A stretch of 64,000 nucleotides of DNA from Sporolactobacillus sp. Y61 (GTDB lineage: Bacteria > Bacillota > Bacilli > Bacillales > Sporolactobacillaceae): positions 2,480,001 to 2,544,000 of the forward strand of contig NZ_CP159510.1 of the NCBI RefSeq assembly GCF_040529185.1, given 5' to 3'. The notes under the pieces were generated by a model. It saw nothing but the letters and a program-made list of their open reading frames with translations. It had not been told where the DNA came from and searched no databases. Position numbers and translations under genes: made by a program. This document shows positions 7,632-17,188 of the stretch, piece by piece; positions within the stretch are counted from its first letter, which is position 1; the number at the start of each line of letters is the position of its first letter.

Positions 7632-8891
7632 ATGGCAGAATCCCAAATCAATCAAACAATAAGAAAATATCCTCAGTTTCTTGAGCCTGTGTTTGTTTCA
7701 CGGGCTTTCCGTGCGTTATGGATTGGCAATACCTTATCCGTTTTAGGTTCTTCGATAACAAGTATCGTTGTCCCTGTCCTTGTTTATTCACTCAGTCAAT
7801 CAACGGTAACCATGGGCTTGATCATGACGGCGTATATGTTGCCGAATGTGATCATCCTGCCCTTTGCCGGCCTGATTGTTGATCGTATGAATCGTGCGCG
7901 GCTCATGCAGGCAGCAGACATCATCAGATGTCTGCTAGCCTTTACAACTATGGGACTGGGGCTCGCCGGGCAGCTGACGATTCATCTTCTGACCTTCATT
8001 GCGGTGATTTTTGGATTGATGGACGGCCTTTTCCAGCCTGCTTTCTCCGCCATGCGGGCCACTGTGTTTGTACCGGAAATACGCAATTCTGCAAACGCCC
8101 TGAACCAGCTGAGCGTTCAGGGCATGCGTCTTCTGGGGCCTGCAGTTGGCGGATTCATTATCGGTATGCTTTCAGCCCCGGTTGGATTTGGGATTGATGG
8201 AATCACCTTTCTCATTTCGTTCATCTGTCTTCTTTTCTTAACCCGTGAAGGCAGAATGTATAAACACGTTCGGCCTGAAAAAAAGGTTTCATTTTTCCGC
8301 GAATGCTTTGCAGGGATTGATGTCATAAGAAAACAAACATGGCTTTGGGTAACCATTATCGCATTTAGTCTGATTAATATTTTCACAACCGGTGTGATTG
8401 CTATTCTGATCCCCTGGCTGATCAACATTCATGAAAAATATCCTCCATATGTATATGGTATCGTCATGTCAGGAGAAGCCATCGGAGCTGCCATCGCAGC
8501 ATTCATTTTCGGCATGAGGAAAACATGGAGATTTCGCGGCTTCATCGCTTACGCCGGTGTTGGCCTTTCCGGATTCTGCCTGCTTCTGATGCCTGTCGCC
8601 AGCTCAGAAGTGCTGCTGATTGTTTTGATGATTGTTGAAGGCTTCGGAATGATGACTTTCGGGCTCATCTGGGAAACCAGTCTTCAGGAACAGGTTGCTC
8701 CTGAAGCATTTGGCCGGGTCGCAAGTCTGGATATGCTGGGTTCCTTCGCACTTCTTCCGGCGGGGTTCCTGTTTACCGGCTGGTTTGCAGATATAGTCGG
8801 AGGGGTTGCCGCAATCATGATCCTGGGTCTTTCAGTTGTGATCGCTGTTTTTCTCATCCTGTTTGTACCGGGAATCCGTAAGTTTGACTGA
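7632..8891 (+). CDS. MFS transporter, drug-efflux type
   Basis: A major facilitator protein of 419 residues with about twelve hydrophobic segments. The A-motif-like loop GLIVDRMNRARLM follows the second helix, and the overall pattern is that of the EntS / macrolide-efflux-like branch of MFS exporters. The substrate cannot be inferred. The frame is open upstream to 7434, but the coding-like sequence begins at the ATG at 7632, whose ribosome site is weak. It is divergent from nudF. Its last 60 bases overlap the 3' end of the convergent tag gene. Confidence 0.8.
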   Translation: MAESQINQTIRKYPQFLEPVFVSRAFRALWIGNTLSVLGSSITSIVVPVLVYSLSQSTVTMGLIMTAYMLPNVIILPFAGLIVDRMNRARLMQAADIIRCLLAFTTMGLGLAGQLTIHLLTFIAVIFGLMDGLFQPAFSAMRATVFVPEIRNSANALNQLSVQGMRLLGPAVGGFIIGMLSAPVGFGIDGITFLISFICLLFLTREGRMYKHVRPEKKVSFFRECFAGIDVIRKQTWLWVTIIAFSLINIFTTGVIAILIPWLINIHEKYPPYVYGIVMSGEAIGAAIAAFIFGMRKTWRFRGFIAYAGVGLSGFCLLLMPVASSEVLLIVLMIVEGFGMMTFGLIWETSLQEQVAPEAFGRVASLDMLGSFALLPAGFLFTGWFADIVGGVAAIMILGLSVVIAVFLILFVPGIRKFD

Positions 8892-9473
8892 GCGATGATC
8901 CAACCGATTCTGGTCCCGAATCTGAGCATAGCAAAAACACGTTGTTTCGTGATCATTAACCATGCCGACGGCCTGCATAAACGCGTAACAGATCGTCTCT
9001 CCGACAAAGCTGAAGCCGCGTTTTTTTAAATTTCTGCTCATCATGCGTGACTCAACGCTCGAAGAAGGTATCTCAGAGGCAGAATGATAGCAGTGTGTGA
9101 TCGGCTGTCCACCAACTATGCGCCATAAGTAGGTGCTGAAAGACTGTTCCTTCTCTAATTCCAGAAAAGACCGGGCGTTTTGAATGATCGACCTGATCTT
9201 CCTGCGATTACGGATGATCCCGCTGTTCTGCATCAGCGCGCCGACCTGATCTTCAGTAAACTCTGAAATGATTTCCGGATCAAAACCGGCAAAGGCTCTT
9301 CTGTATGCTTCTCTCCGCTTTAAAATGGTAATCCAGCTCAGACCTGCCTGCATGCCTTCGAGACATAACATTTCAAATAATTTTTTTGAATCATAAACCG
9401 GTCTTCCCCATTCACGGTCGTGATAGTCGATATAGACAGGATCATCTGTATGCCAGTCACATCTATGAGGCAT
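8832..9473 (-). CDS. tag: DNA-3-methyladenine glycosylase I
   Basis: A base-excision repair enzyme removing 3-methyladenine, 213 residues. The N-terminal CDW, YHDREWGRPVYDSKKLFEMLCLEGMQAGLSW and FVGETICYAFMQAVGMVNDH are strongly diagnostic. The zinc ligands expected for Tag (an N-terminal Cys, one His near residue 18, and the C-terminal His and Cys in NDHETTCFC) are present. About 25 residues after the zinc motif form an extra tail that overlaps the MFS gene. It reads towards MFS, convergently. Confidence 0.93.
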   Translation of the reverse strand: MPHRCDWHTDDPVYIDYHDREWGRPVYDSKKLFEMLCLEGMQAGLSWITILKRREAYRRAFAGFDPEIISEFTEDQVGALMQNSGIIRNRRKIRSIIQNARSFLELEKEQSFSTYLWRIVGGQPITHCYHSASEIPSSSVESRMMSRNLKKRGFSFVGETICYAFMQAVGMVNDHETTCFCYAQIRDQNRLDHRSVKLTDSRYKQDEKNSDHN

Positions 9474-9496
9474 GGTCTCACTCCTTCAATCCGCTA

Positions 9497-10039
9497 TTAT
9501 TCAACAATCTCAGTTTTAAATATGGCCTGCATGTGTTTCAGAAAAAGTTCATGCTGACCTGTAAAAGTTGCCATCCCTTTGCTGTGTGCAACGGTTCGGT
9601 ACCCGCGTGAATACGCACCGTAACACGTCAGAAAATCACATATATCCGTGCACACACCTGTCAAATGCACGGTGTCTACATGCAGCGAGCGAAGAATCTG
9701 ATCCAGGTTTGTGCCGATAAATGCGTCATATTCCGGCTTCGGAACGAAAATGACGCCCGCATCCTCTTTATGAGCAGAATACCAGCGACCCAGTCCCCCG
9801 TACAGCTCAGCGCCATGTGTTCCCTTGATATTGTGCGGCGGCCACAGTTTGAAATGCGGATCGTTTTCTTCATGGGCATCCATACAGAAAATGACTGGTT
9901 TATCTTTATCATGGAATTGTTGCGCCAGTGAGACAATATAGGGAACAATCTCCTGTGCCGGCTTACCGGCTGTCAGGCCACCGTCATCTGCCACAAAATC
10001 ATTACTCATATCAACAATCAGCAGGGCTTCTTTTGTCAT
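9497..10039 (-). CDS. pncA: Isochorismatase-family nicotinamidase
   Basis: A cysteine hydrolase of 180 residues, most like Bacillus nicotinamidase (nicotinamide to nicotinate in NAD salvage). The catalytic Asp is in LLIVDMSNDFVADDG, the catalytic Cys in LTGVCTDICDFLT, and the metal-binding DAHEEND segment follows the family pattern. The WPPHNIKGTHGAELYG motif is typical of the PncA branch. The ATG at 10039 has GGAGGAA 8 bases upstream. It lies 23 bp from tag and may be co-transcribed. Confidence 0.85.
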   Translation of the reverse strand: MTKEALLIVDMSNDFVADDGGLTAGKPAQEIVPYIVSLAQQFHDKDKPVIFCMDAHEENDPHFKLWPPHNIKGTHGAELYGGLGRWYSAHKEDAGVIFVPKPEYDAFIGTNLDQILRSLHVDTVHLTGVCTDICDFLTCYGAYSRGYRTVAHSKGMATFTGQHELFLKHMQAIFKTEIVE

Positions 10040-10194
10040 AAACATTTCCTCCATTTCTATTTTTTATTTATATCCACTTTAACACGTGACCCGCGAAATA
10101 AGAAGTAAGGTGATGCCAGGCGGTAAAGATTGCGAAAGCGATACATCCTGTTAAAATAATAAAGAAGGAATCACAACGAGGGGATGTCTCTGTC

Positions 10195-10509
10195 ATGAAA
10201 GCTATTGAAACGAAAGAGGAATTTAATAAAGTAATTAGCAGCCCGGATACCGTCATCATTAAATTTGAAACAACATGGTGCCCGGATTGTAAACGACTGA
10301 ACACCTATGTGGATGATCTCGTGAAAGAGAACAGCTTTAAGTGGTACTCTGCAGACCGAGATAAATTTCCGGATTTAGGCGAGAAATATCAGGTCCTTGG
10401 TGTACCCAGCCTGCTTGCCTTTAAAAACGGTGAAAAAAAGGCCCATCTCCGGGCTGATGACAAATCTCCGGACGAAATCAGGGATTATCTGAAAGCCGTT
10501 CAGCCATAA
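10195..10509 (+). CDS. Thioredoxin-like protein (WCPDC)
   Basis: A thioredoxin-fold protein of 104 residues with active site TTWCPDCKRL at about 27-36 and the cis-Pro segment VLGVPSLLAFKNGE. The CPDC sequence and short length match the YtpP-type cytosolic thioredoxin-like proteins of Bacillus rather than TrxA (CGPC). No signal peptide. It is a monocistronic unit ending in its own terminator. The redox partner is unknown. Confidence 0.85.
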   Translation: MKAIETKEEFNKVISSPDTVIIKFETTWCPDCKRLNTYVDDLVKENSFKWYSADRDKFPDLGEKYQVLGVPSLLAFKNGEKKAHLRADDKSPDEIRDYLKAVQP

Positions 10510-10517
10510 TCATGAAG

Positions 10518-10546
10518 AAGCGACCGAATGACGGCCGCTTTCTTTG
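10518..10546 (+). terminator. Intrinsic terminator of thioredoxin-like gene
   Basis: Stem AAGCG-A-CCG with CGG-C-CGCTT (10518-10526 with 10532-10540) around AATGA, carrying one internal mismatch, followed by TCTTTG. It is 9 bp after the stop codon. Confidence 0.7.
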
Positions 10547-10607
10547 TATACTTTTAAATCTATATCTATTAAAAATTTTTTGGACAAATCATTCAGCGTG
10601 TGACCGG

Positions 10608-10630
10608 CCGGTTGGCAGGTTTTACTTCAT
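10608..10630 (+). repeat. Dispersed GGCARGTTTTWCTTC-type motif, copy 2
   Basis: CCGGTTGGCAGGTTTTACTTCAT, overlapping the last codon of the czcD-like gene on the other strand. It belongs to the repeat set described at 63403-63424. Confidence 0.35.
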
Positions 10631-11565
10631 GCCTTCTTCTTCTGATGAGCGCAATCGGAAAAGCACGTTTCAAATGTTGTTCCTTCAATCTGCACCGTTG
10701 AATGCATCAGATGGTAGTCACTGAGTATGTGCTGTACATCGTTCAGGATGCGGTCTCGATCTGTCCGGTCTGCAACAATCAGGTGGCAGCTGAGAGATAA
10801 AAAGCCTGAAGTAATCGTCCAGATATGCATGTCGTGCAGACTGATCACCCCTTCAACTCCGCAAATCCTGTTTCTGATTTCTTCAAGATCAAGATTGTCC
10901 GGCTTACCTTCCATCAGAATATTAATCGAATCTCTCAGGACCTGCCACCCGCTTCTGATAATGACGGCCGAGACAATAAGACTCGCTAACGGATCGGCAA
11001 ACTCCCACCCGAACAGGTAAATAAGAACAGCAGCAACAATGGCACCGGCTGAACCGAGCAGGTCGCCAAGAACATGAATAAACGCACTGCGCACGTTCAG
11101 ATTTTCTTTATTCTCTCCTCCTGACAGTATCCAGGCAACGAAAATGTTGACGATTAACCCGATGAAGGCGATGACCAGCATGCTTCCGCTATGAATCGGT
11201 GCCGGATGGGAAAACCGCTGGAAGGCTTCATAAATGATCCATACAGAAAGGACGAGTAACAGGACACCATTAAAAAGAGCAGCCAGAATTTCAAATCGTC
11301 TATATCCAAAAGTTTTTGTCTGATTGGCAGGAATCTTTGAACCTACCATCAGTGCAGTAAAACTCAGTCCCAGTGATATTGAATCACTCAGCATATGGCC
11401 TGCGTCCGATAATAAAGCCAGACTGTTACTGAGCAGACCGCCGACAGCTTCAACAATCATAAATCCGGTGATCAGTAGAAAACCGGCCAGTAATGCAGTC
11501 TGATTTGATGTTTGATGATGATGATGTGGACCTTGCGTACCCCTCTGTTCCGGTCTGTTATCCAT
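10627..11565 (-). CDS. czcD: Cation diffusion facilitator, CzcD-like
   Basis: A divalent-metal/proton antiporter of 312 residues. It has a His-rich N-terminus (PHHHHQ) and six membrane segments containing the metal site pairs HMLSDS and HVLGDLLGS (His and Asp in TM2 and TM5). A cytoplasmic C-terminal domain has LHDMHIWTITSGFLSLSCHL. The ending CFSDCAHQKKKA carries an extra Cys/His pair, as in zinc/cobalt exporters. The ATG at 11565 is chosen because AGGTGG lies 9 bases upstream. No adjacent metal regulator is seen. Confidence 0.9.
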   Translation of the reverse strand: MDNRPEQRGTQGPHHHHQTSNQTALLAGFLLITGFMIVEAVGGLLSNSLALLSDAGHMLSDSISLGLSFTALMVGSKIPANQTKTFGYRRFEILAALFNGVLLLVLSVWIIYEAFQRFSHPAPIHSGSMLVIAFIGLIVNIFVAWILSGGENKENLNVRSAFIHVLGDLLGSAGAIVAAVLIYLFGWEFADPLASLIVSAVIIRSGWQVLRDSINILMEGKPDNLDLEEIRNRICGVEGVISLHDMHIWTITSGFLSLSCHLIVADRTDRDRILNDVQHILSDYHLMHSTVQIEGTTFETCFSDCAHQKKKA

Positions 11566-11769
11566 AATCCATTCCACCTTTAACTTGAAACCCTGTATAC
11601 CCTTTCTTCCTATAATATGGTTCGCAAGTGTTTAAAAGTCAAGGGGGGAACTGGCCTGAAATTCACCTTTTTCCGATATATCTTAAATGGAAACCCCAAT
11701 TGACGGCTCACTCTCACTTGACTCATAATCAAATGGAAGATCATTTCTATTATTCAGGAGGCCATAGCC

Positions 11770-12162
11770 ATGTCCCTTTTGCGATTTCATCACTGCGCGA
11801 TCATCTGTTCCAATTACCGGAAGTCTAAACATTTCTATACAAAAGTTCTGGGCTTCCGCGTACTTCAGGAAACATATCGCAAAGAAAGGAAATCCTATAA
11901 ACTGGATCTGCAATTGGAAAACAATGAAAGCAGCCGGATTGAACTCTTCTCCTTTCCTGATCCACCTGCCAGGCTGACCCGGCCTGAGGCGTGTGGTTTA
12001 CGTCATCTGGCCTTTGCCGTGAACAGTGTCCGGAAAACGGTTCAGGAGCTGAACATGAAGGGGGTGGTTTGTGAACCTGTCCGAATAGATGAACTGACCG
12101 GTAAACCGTTTACTTTTTTCAGAGATCCTGATGACCTTCCTCTTGAATTGTATGAATGCTGA
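11770..12162 (+). CDS. VOC-family (glyoxalase/YaeR-like) protein
   Basis: A 130-residue vicinal-oxygen-chelate protein with two beta-alpha-beta modules. Motifs HHCAIICSNYRKSKHFYTKVLGF, IELFSFPDPPARLTRPEACGLRHLAF and FFRDPDDLPLELYE closely match E. coli YaeR / GloA2. The metal ligands (His near 8, Glu in IELF, His in LRHLAF, Glu in LELYE) are in place, so it is probably a metal-dependent lyase or isomerase. The natural substrate is unknown. The ribosome site CAGGAGG is 8 bases from the ATG. Confidence 0.85.
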   Translation: MSLLRFHHCAIICSNYRKSKHFYTKVLGFRVLQETYRKERKSYKLDLQLENNESSRIELFSFPDPPARLTRPEACGLRHLAFAVNSVRKTVQELNMKGVVCEPVRIDELTGKPFTFFRDPDDLPLELYEC

Positions 12163-12232
12163 TAACGATCATCACACAGGTCGCCGGTCGTGCTAAAATA
12201 AAAAAGGTTACATAAACACAAGGGGGATAACT

Positions 12233-12937
12233 ATGAGTATTCATATCGAGGCAAAGCCAGGTGAAATCGCCGACAGTATTTTGCTGCCCGGTGATCCGCT
12301 CCGTGCGAAATATATCGCCGACACATATCTTGAAAATTCCGTTCAGTATAATCAGGTCAGAGGTATGCTGGGGTTTACGGGGACCTACAAAGGGAAGCGT
12401 ATTTCTGTTCAGGGAACAGGGATGGGTATTCCCTCAATATCTATTTATGTGAACGAACTGATTCGGGATTATGGCGTCAGGAACCTGATTCGTGTCGGGA
12501 CATGCGGCGGGATACAGAAGGATATTCATGTTCGGGATGTAATTTTAGCTATGTCTGCAACAACGGATTCAGCAATCAATCATACCGTGTTCCCGAATAT
12601 GGATTTTGCTCCTACAGCCAACTTTGAACTGCTAAACACGGCTTATCACTTGGGAAAAGAAATGGGAGTTAATCTCCGAGCCGGTAATATTCTTTCTGCA
12701 GATGTGTTCTATCGTGACACGATGGATATCATGAAAAAACTGGCTGATTATGGCGTTCTTGCCGTAGAAATGGAAACTACAGCACTTTACACTTTAGCTG
12801 CAAAATATGGTGCACGGGCCTTAACGATTCTGACGGTCAGTGATCACATATTCACTAGTGAAGATACAACTGCCGCAGAAAGGCAGACAACCTTCAATGA
12901 TATGATCAGAATTGCTCTTGAAACAGCCATAAAATAA
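12233..12937 (+). CDS. deoD: Purine-nucleoside phosphorylase DeoD type
   Basis: A hexameric-class purine nucleoside phosphorylase of 234 residues that prefers adenosine-type substrates. Motifs are [56 protein letters not shown] and the catalytic Asp in TVSDH. It complements the PunA-type enzyme at 3.1 kb, so both structural classes are present. AGGGGG precedes the ATG. It ends in a bidirectional terminator shared with the convergent NUDIX gene. Confidence 0.95.
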   Translation: MSIHIEAKPGEIADSILLPGDPLRAKYIADTYLENSVQYNQVRGMLGFTGTYKGKRISVQGTGMGIPSISIYVNELIRDYGVRNLIRVGTCGGIQKDIHVRDVILAMSATTDSAINHTVFPNMDFAPTANFELLNTAYHLGKEMGVNLRAGNILSADVFYRDTMDIMKKLADYGVLAVEMETTALYTLAAKYGARALTILTVSDHIFTSEDTTAAERQTTFNDMIRIALETAIK

Positions 12938-12951
12938 TTGACGTGGAGATT

Positions 12952-12984
12952 AAAAAGAGGGTCGGAAAAACCGGTCCTTTTTTT
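12952..12984. terminator. Bidirectional terminator between deoD and NUDIX gene
   Basis: AAAAAGAGGGTCGG, loop AAAAA, then CCGGTCCTTTTTTT. The stem contains G-T wobbles. There are T runs in both orientations, and it serves the two convergent genes. Confidence 0.8.
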
Positions 12985-13435
12985 AATCTTCTGTTAAGAT
13001 TTCATTCAGAATTTTTCTGTGGTTCTTTAACATTTTCTCTGGTAAATCATCCGGATTCATAAAAGCAAATGAAACAGATTCTGCCGGATCCATGATGAGT
13101 TCACCCTTGTAATCACTTGTCTGATAAGCGATGGTTACAGGATAAAACTGATCACCGTTCTCTGCAATGGCATACATATTTGCACCAGAAAAGACACCAG
13201 CAAGCTTCAGCCGATCAATTGTCAAACCAGTCTCTTCCCTGACTTCACGCATCGCCGTTTCTTCTGAAGATTCACCAGGCTCCATTAAGCCACCGGGCAG
13301 TCCCCACGTATTTTCCGGATAGCGGCGTTTCTGCAGCAGAATGTGTCCCTTTGAATTACTGATCACGGCAACTGCTCCGACAAGAATCAGTGGCCGGTGA
13401 CCGACCATCGAGCGTATTTCTTCTATATATCCCAT
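12983..13435 (-). CDS. NUDIX hydrolase
   Basis: A 150-residue MutT-like hydrolase. The NUDIX box is [24 protein letters not shown] at about residues 48-71, preceded by [11 protein letters not shown]. Residue composition fits the YjhB-like group in Firmicutes; the nucleotide substrate is not predictable. GGTGGG precedes the ATG. It is a single gene, convergent with deoD. Confidence 0.85.
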   Translation of the reverse strand: MGYIEEIRSMVGHRPLILVGAVAVISNSKGHILLQKRRYPENTWGLPGGLMEPGESSEETAMREVREETGLTIDRLKLAGVFSGANMYAIAENGDQFYPVTIAYQTSDYKGELIMDPAESVSFAFMNPDDLPEKMLKNHRKILNEILTED

Positions 13436-13505
13436 TTTCTTCTACACCCACCTGTTTCAGACCCTTTGAATGATACCGGAACATAAGAGATTTCCATTCA
13501 CTGTT

Positions 13506-14582
13506 TCATCTTTTTCTCAACTGTATTAATTTATAGACTCTGGTGACGATCACTTTGCATACAGCATAGAACGGTATCGCAAGAATCATACCAATGATCC
13601 CGGCGAGGTTACCTGCGACAAGCAGCAGACAAATAATGGTCAGCGGATGTACATCAAGTTTCCTTCCCATCACCATAGGTGAAATGACATTCCCTTCAAT
13701 CTGCTGGACGACGATAACTCCGGCAATGACATAGATAGCAAGAACCGGCTCCTGAATGAATGCAACGATGGCAGCGGGAACCGTTGCAATAAACGATCCG
13801 ATAAATGGAATCAGATTTGTAAAAAGAATAATAAGTGCAAGAACCAGAGAATAGTTCAGGCCGATGATCAGATACCAGATGTAAATTAAAATAAAATCAA
13901 ACATCAGGACGATCATCTGTCCTTGAATGTATCCGCTCAGTGCTTCATCCATATCCCTGAGGATTTCCTTTGCTTTACCCCTGTGTTCTTTGGGAATGAG
14001 CGTTAAGACGCTGGCGGACAGCCTGTCGCCGTCTTTAAGCAGATAAAATAAGATAAAGGGAACAGTAGCAATAATCAGTATCGTACCGGTTACCGACTGA
14101 ATAATATTCAGGATATTATTTCCAATTGAACTTGCTATTGAAGTCAGCGAATTTGAAAATCTGTTCGTGATATCGACATACGAAATTTCGTTCAAATTGA
14201 GTCGGTCAAACAATTCACTGTACTGAAATTTATTCATTTGATTGCCAAGCTGCTGAACGAGGCCAGGCATGCCCGTGATCAGGGAAAGGAACTGATTATA
14301 AAGAATAGGGCCGACCCAGATGATCAGCATGGTAATCAGACTGAGCACGATCAGATAGATGATAAGTATGGCGATCATTTTCGGGATCTTCAGACGAACG
14401 AGCCCCTTTACCAGCGGCCTTAACAGATAGTAAAGAAGACCCGAAATAATAAGCGGAGCTGCAAGAGACGTAAACAAAACGCCTATGGGTTGTAAAATAA
14501 ACGTCAGCTTCGATCCGACCATTAAAATGACCAGAATCAGCAACAGCCAGACAAAGAATCTGAAATATCTCGAATTCGGCAT
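13506..14582 (-). CDS. AI-2E / YueF-type membrane permease
   Basis: A polytopic protein of 358 residues with about seven to eight hydrophobic segments and the family signatures PFILFYLLKDGDRL, GYIQGQMIV, LIPFIGSFIATVPAAIVAF and the C-terminal GNVISPMVMGRKLDVHPLTI. The AI-2E superfamily includes Na+/H+ antiporters and autoinducer exporters, and the exact role is unknown. The ATG at 14582 has AAGGGG at 8 bases. Confidence 0.85.
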   Translation of the reverse strand: MPNSRYFRFFVWLLLILVILMVGSKLTFILQPIGVLFTSLAAPLIISGLLYYLLRPLVKGLVRLKIPKMIAILIIYLIVLSLITMLIIWVGPILYNQFLSLITGMPGLVQQLGNQMNKFQYSELFDRLNLNEISYVDITNRFSNSLTSIASSIGNNILNIIQSVTGTILIIATVPFILFYLLKDGDRLSASVLTLIPKEHRGKAKEILRDMDEALSGYIQGQMIVLMFDFILIYIWYLIIGLNYSLVLALIILFTNLIPFIGSFIATVPAAIVAFIQEPVLAIYVIAGVIVVQQIEGNVISPMVMGRKLDVHPLTIICLLLVAGNLAGIIGMILAIPFYAVCKVIVTRVYKLIQLRKR

Positions 14583-14711
14583 ACATGTTCCCCTTATCGT
14601 TATGATTGATTTCGAATGTCATAACCTAATCTCTAAGATTATTTAGCAAGTCCTGCCAATATTGTAACCTATTTTCCGGTCTTTTATCCATCAATCCGTG
14701 CACATACATGT

Positions 14712-14743
14712 AAAAAAAACAGCTTCCCATGTAACGGAAGCTG
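14712..14743 (-). terminator. Terminator of the acetoin-dehydrogenase-type operon
   Basis: Perfect 8-bp stem CAGCTTCC with GGAAGCTG around CATGTAAC, followed on the minus strand by eight T. Confidence 0.9.
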
Positions 14744-14775
14744 GCCTGAGGCTGATATTTTTTTACTTTACAGAA

Positions 14776-16029
14776 TCATAGAACCAGTTTAAGAGGTGCC
14801 TCAAGATTTTTCTTTACAGCAGACAGGAATTCAGCGGCCTGTGCGCCGTCTATAGCCCGATGATCAAAAGTAAGACTTAAAGGTAATACACTTCGTCTCT
14901 GCAATGCGTCTCCAATATATACGGGCTGATCACTGATCGTTCCGACACCTAATATCCCAATTTCAGGGGGATTGAGAACCGGCGTAAAGAATCCGATACC
15001 ATACGTTCCAAGTGAGGTCACCGTAAAGGTGGATCCGCTAAGCTGGAGACGATCCATCGCACCCCCACGTGCAGCTTTACTTGCTCTTCTGATTTCTCTT
15101 GAAATGGCACTGATTGATTTCTTATCTGCATCTTTTATAACAGGAACAACAAGTCCCTCATCCAAGGCTACAGCAACACCAAGATTGACGCTGTCATAAG
15201 TTGTGATGGTATTTCCTTCATAAAGACTGTTCATCTTTTTATAATCCAGTAAAGCCTGAATAGCCGCTTTTGCAATAAAGTCTGTAATGGTCAACCGTAC
15301 TTCATCATTAATCTGGTAGGCTTCCCTTGCTTCTTTCTGGAATGCAATTAAATCAGTTACATCGGCAGTAGATTGAAGGGTCAGCTGGGCTGTCTTCTGC
15401 AAGCTGTCATACATACGCTGTGCAATTACTTTTCTCATGCCGGTTACTTTTCGTGAGTTGCCCGCAGCTTCCGGCTTTGCTGCCGGTTTCACTTCACTGG
15501 CAGAAGGTGTACTTGCAGGTTTATTGACCTTGTTTTTAATCGCTCCGGCCACATCAGCTTTAGTGATTCTTCCCATCGGACCGGTGCCTGTTACGGTATT
15601 CAGATCAATGTTTTCCGTTTTCGCCAATTTCCGTGCAGCCGGTGAAACCCTCAGTCTGGGCTGCTCGGGAACGGCAACCGGTTTTTCAGATGCCATGGCA
15701 GGAGAGACTTTAGGAGAGACTTCAGAAACCGGAGAAGCGGGTTCCGTTTTCTCAACAACGGCACTCTGCTCCTGTGTCGCAACCGTTTCTCCATTCTGGC
15801 CAATATAACCAAGGGGCTGACCTATAGGGACGACGGCATCTTCTCCTGCTTCAATATCAATGAGAAAGCCGTCAGCCGGTGCCTCTATATCCTTCTCTAT
15901 TTTATCTGAACTGATTGAAACAACGGATTCTCCCTTTTTTACAGGATCGCCCTTATGCTTCAGCCATTCTACAACTGTTCCTTCATCCATTCCCATTCCC
16001 ATTTTTGGCATAATTATCTCAGTAGCCAT
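14776..16029 (-). CDS. acoC: Dihydrolipoyl acyltransferase (E2), acetoin dehydrogenase type
   Basis: E2 core of a 2-oxoacid/acetoin dehydrogenase complex, 417 residues. Domains in order: one lipoyl domain (residues 1-80, lipoyl Lys in SSDKIEKD), a Pro/Ala-rich linker, a peripheral-subunit-binding domain (SPAARKLAKTENIDLNTVTGTGPMGRITKADV) and the catalytic domain with the HxxxD motif DHRAIDG. The ATG at 16029 has AAGGAGTGG at 9 bases; 26 upstream in-frame codons are not family-like. It is the last gene of a three-gene operon that has no E3 gene. Confidence 0.88.
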   Translation of the reverse strand: MATEIIMPKMGMGMDEGTVVEWLKHKGDPVKKGESVVSISSDKIEKDIEAPADGFLIDIEAGEDAVVPIGQPLGYIGQNGETVATQEQSAVVEKTEPASPVSEVSPKVSPAMASEKPVAVPEQPRLRVSPAARKLAKTENIDLNTVTGTGPMGRITKADVAGAIKNKVNKPASTPSASEVKPAAKPEAAGNSRKVTGMRKVIAQRMYDSLQKTAQLTLQSTADVTDLIAFQKEAREAYQINDEVRLTITDFIAKAAIQALLDYKKMNSLYEGNTITTYDSVNLGVAVALDEGLVVPVIKDADKKSISAISREIRRASKAARGGAMDRLQLSGSTFTVTSLGTYGIGFFTPVLNPPEIGILGVGTISDQPVYIGDALQRRSVLPLSLTFDHRAIDGAQAAEFLSAVKKNLEAPLKLVL

Positions 16030-16124
16030 TGATGCCACTCCTTTCCAGTATAAGGAAAAGGCGGGCTGGTCGGCCACCAACAAAGTCAGCCGGCGCCCGT
16101 CCTTCAAAGAAAGCTGTCACCTTT

Positions 16125-17159
16125 TCACGCAGTTGTGAATACTTTGTCCCCAACCATCTCTCTGAATGCTTTGATAATTTTTTCAGGCGAAGGCAAATAT
16201 AGCTTTTCAAGTGGTGGAGAGAAGGGCACAGGGCTGTGTGGTGCGGTCACGCGCTTGATCGGAGCATCAAGATAGTCAAATGCTTTGTCTCCCACAATTG
16301 CTGCAATATCTGTTGCTGCGCTGCATCGCGGATATGCCTCATCCACAATAATCAGGCGCCCGGTTTTCATGACAGATTGAAGGATCGTCTCCTCATCAAG
16401 CGGGGACAGGGTCCTTGGATCGATGACTTCAGTTTCAAACCCTTCCTTTGCGAGCTGGTCAGCTGCATCCAAAGCAGTATAGACCTGTTTCCCTATAGCA
16501 ACGATTGTAAGATCCTTACCTGGGCGTTTAATTTCTGCCTTCCCAAGAGGAATGGTGAAGAACCCTTCTTCAACCTGCCCCTTCTTTGCGTACAGGGTTT
16601 TATCTTCAAAAACGATCACCGGATCATCATCGAAAATGGCACTCAGAAGCAGCCCTTTTACATCATTTGGACTGCTTGGTACGGCGACTTTCAGTCCGGG
16701 AATGTGTGTAAAAAGCGCGTACAGGCTCTGGGAATGTTGCGCTGCAGCATTGAACCCCGCACCATCTATCGTACGAATTGTAAGTGGTACCCTGGCTTTT
16801 CCGCCAAACATATAATGGAATTTTGCAGCCTGATTCATAACTTCATCCAGACAGCTTCCAATGAAATCGTTGAACATTAATTCCGAGATCGGGCGAAGTC
16901 CTGTGACAGCAGCTGAAACAGCTGCGCCCATATATCCAGCCTCAGCAATAGGTGTGTCGAGGACTCTGTTACGGCCGAATTCTTCAACAATTCCTTTTGA
17001 TACACCGAAAACGCCACCCCAGGCACCTTCATCCTGTAAATGATCAACCTCTGCACCGCCGGCAACGTCTTCACCCATCAAGACAACGTTTTCATCTTTT
17101 CGCATGGCAAGACGTATGGCATCATTGATCGCATCTGAATAACTCATTTTAACAGTCAC
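16125..17159 (-). CDS. acoB: Acetoin dehydrogenase-type E1 beta subunit
   Basis: The thiamine-diphosphate E1 beta chain, 344 residues. LIGED-like VVLMGEDVAGGAEVDHLQDEGAWGGVFGVSKG closely follows Bacillus AcoB rather than PdhB or BkdAB, as do GLRPISELMFNDFIGSCLDEVMNQ and the ending TAPHSPVPFSPPLEKLYLP. A GTG start at 17159 is favoured because GGAGGTGAG lies 8 bases upstream and the product then matches the family N-terminus. The gap to the E1 alpha stop is 29 bp. Confidence 0.88.
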   Translation of the reverse strand: MTVKMSYSDAINDAIRLAMRKDENVVLMGEDVAGGAEVDHLQDEGAWGGVFGVSKGIVEEFGRNRVLDTPIAEAGYMGAAVSAAVTGLRPISELMFNDFIGSCLDEVMNQAAKFHYMFGGKARVPLTIRTIDGAGFNAAAQHSQSLYALFTHIPGLKVAVPSSPNDVKGLLLSAIFDDDPVIVFEDKTLYAKKGQVEEGFFTIPLGKAEIKRPGKDLTIVAIGKQVYTALDAADQLAKEGFETEVIDPRTLSPLDEETILQSVMKTGRLIIVDEAYPRCSAATDIAAIVGDKAFDYLDAPIKRVTAPHSPVPFSPPLEKLYLPSPEKIIKAFREMVGDKVFTTA

Positions 17160-17188
17160 AATGCTCACCTCCATATATTTTCCGAAAA

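Noticed and set aside
16236..16880. 214-codon plus-strand ORF inside acoB
   Set aside because: Antisense to a well-conserved E1 beta gene; Cys/His-rich nonsense composition.
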